Assembly: GCA_029865515.1 (NCBI GenBank)
Contig: JAOUGQ010000216.1
Location: 1 to 5,422 of the forward strand
Origin: Nitrospirota bacterium
GTDB taxonomy: Bacteria; Nitrospirota; Nitrospiria; Nitrospirales; UBA8639
DNA length: 5,422 bases
Direction: 5' to 3'
A model generated the notes under the pieces. The model made no database searches. It saw nothing but the letters and a program-made list of their open reading frames with translations, and was not told the origin of the DNA. Shown one piece after another: positions 5,000-5,422 of the stretch. Each line of letters starts with the position of its first letter. The stretch's first letter is position 1. A program made the position numbers and the translations under genes.

Positions 5000-5422
5000 C
5001 TACAGTTTGTCCTCCAGCTTCCGTCGGAGTTCCTCCATGCGCGTTCGGTTCACCCCGAAATCGTAGTAGCCACTGCGCGAGGCCGAACGGAAGTGAATGG
5101 TTGTTTCCGCCGCATCAAACCAGAACTCGACATCATCCACAAACTGAAACAGGAAGCTCCTGACTTCGAAATGGACATACCCCTCTTCTTCCTTGACCAA
5201 TGTCGTGCGCGGCCATTCGCTGACGATCTGCTTCAGCACCACCTTGGTCTCCGGCAGGGATTTGCGGTATCGATAGGGGGCGATCGCATGGCCTTCCCGG
5301 GCATCGATCGTGGAAACGCAGTTGGGACGGTCCGGACACGTTGCGAGGCGATACTCCTTCCCCCTGAATTCCTCCGCTGTTGCTCCCTGCGTCATGGTGG
5401 CCAGGAGTATCAGGGACAGCAG
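5000..5422 (-). CDS. DUF1499 family exported protein, 5' end outside the window
   Basis: DUF1499 proteins are small, widespread and of unestablished function. Visible family marks are CPDRPNCVST (CP..PNCVS type), HAIAPYRY, WPRTTLV, FVDDVEFWFD and the C-terminal signature RSASRSGYYDFGVNR followed by RMEELRRKL, ending at the TAG at 5002-5000. An in-frame ATG at 5395 is not the likely start. The frame stays open to the window edge and those nine codons read LLSLILLAT, continuing as MTQGATAEE. This is the core and end of a signal peptide, with cleavage probably after ATA, so the true start lies beyond 5422 and the listed end is only the window limit. Periplasmic location is inferred. The downstream lipoprotein genes on the same strand are 266 bases away, so an operon with them is uncertain. 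Confidence 0.9.
   Translation of the reverse strand: MLSLILLATMTQGATAEEFRGKEYRLATCPDRPNCVSTIDAREGHAIAPYRYRKSLPETKVVLKQIVSEWPRTTLVKEEEGYVHFEVRSFLFQFVDDVEFWFDAAETTIHFRSASRSGYYDFGVNRTRMEELRRKLEDKL

Overview
This is an intergenic-rich stretch of a bacterial chromosome carrying five supportable protein genes. SecB, a Sec-pathway chaperone, together with several exported or lipoprotein-like products, points to a Gram-negative (diderm) bacterium of moderately high GC. The general style (SecB, DUF1499, glycine-rich lipoproteins, intergenic palindromic repeats) would suit Nitrospirota or a similar environmental lineage. That placement is an impression from the sequence, not a demonstrated fact.

Layout. 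Positions 1-~240 hold head-to-tail copies of an intergenic repeat with a strong imperfect hairpin. secB follows on the minus strand (379-834). A 483-base non-coding gap separates secB from a divergent plus-strand gene (1318-2259) for an unrecognised secreted protein. Its 5' third is clearly more AT-rich than the rest. The converging intergenic space (2260-2748) contains a 12-bp perfect palindrome, an 11-bp tandem repeat, a GGGGTCAGGYCTTGCA motif that also occurs upstream of secB, and a second full copy of the ~175-bp repeat. Next come two tandem minus-strand paralogues (2749-3687 and 3753-4733) encoding putative glycine-zipper lipoproteins, and at the right edge the 3' part of a minus-strand DUF1499 gene (5000-5422) whose signal peptide runs off the window.

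How the genes relate. Everything encoded here is either exported or serves export. SecB keeps Sec substrates unfolded, and the other four products carry signal sequences or lipoprotein-like leaders. No shared pathway is evident. The only convincing transcription unit is the paralogue pair, separated by 65 bases with no terminator visible between them; the DUF1499 gene lies 266 bases upstream on the same strand. I see no tRNA, rRNA, CRISPR array, transposase or phage gene. The points most worth following are the repeat family, the tandem duplication with an atypical but shared lipobox (QWGC), and the composition break inside the secreted-protein gene.
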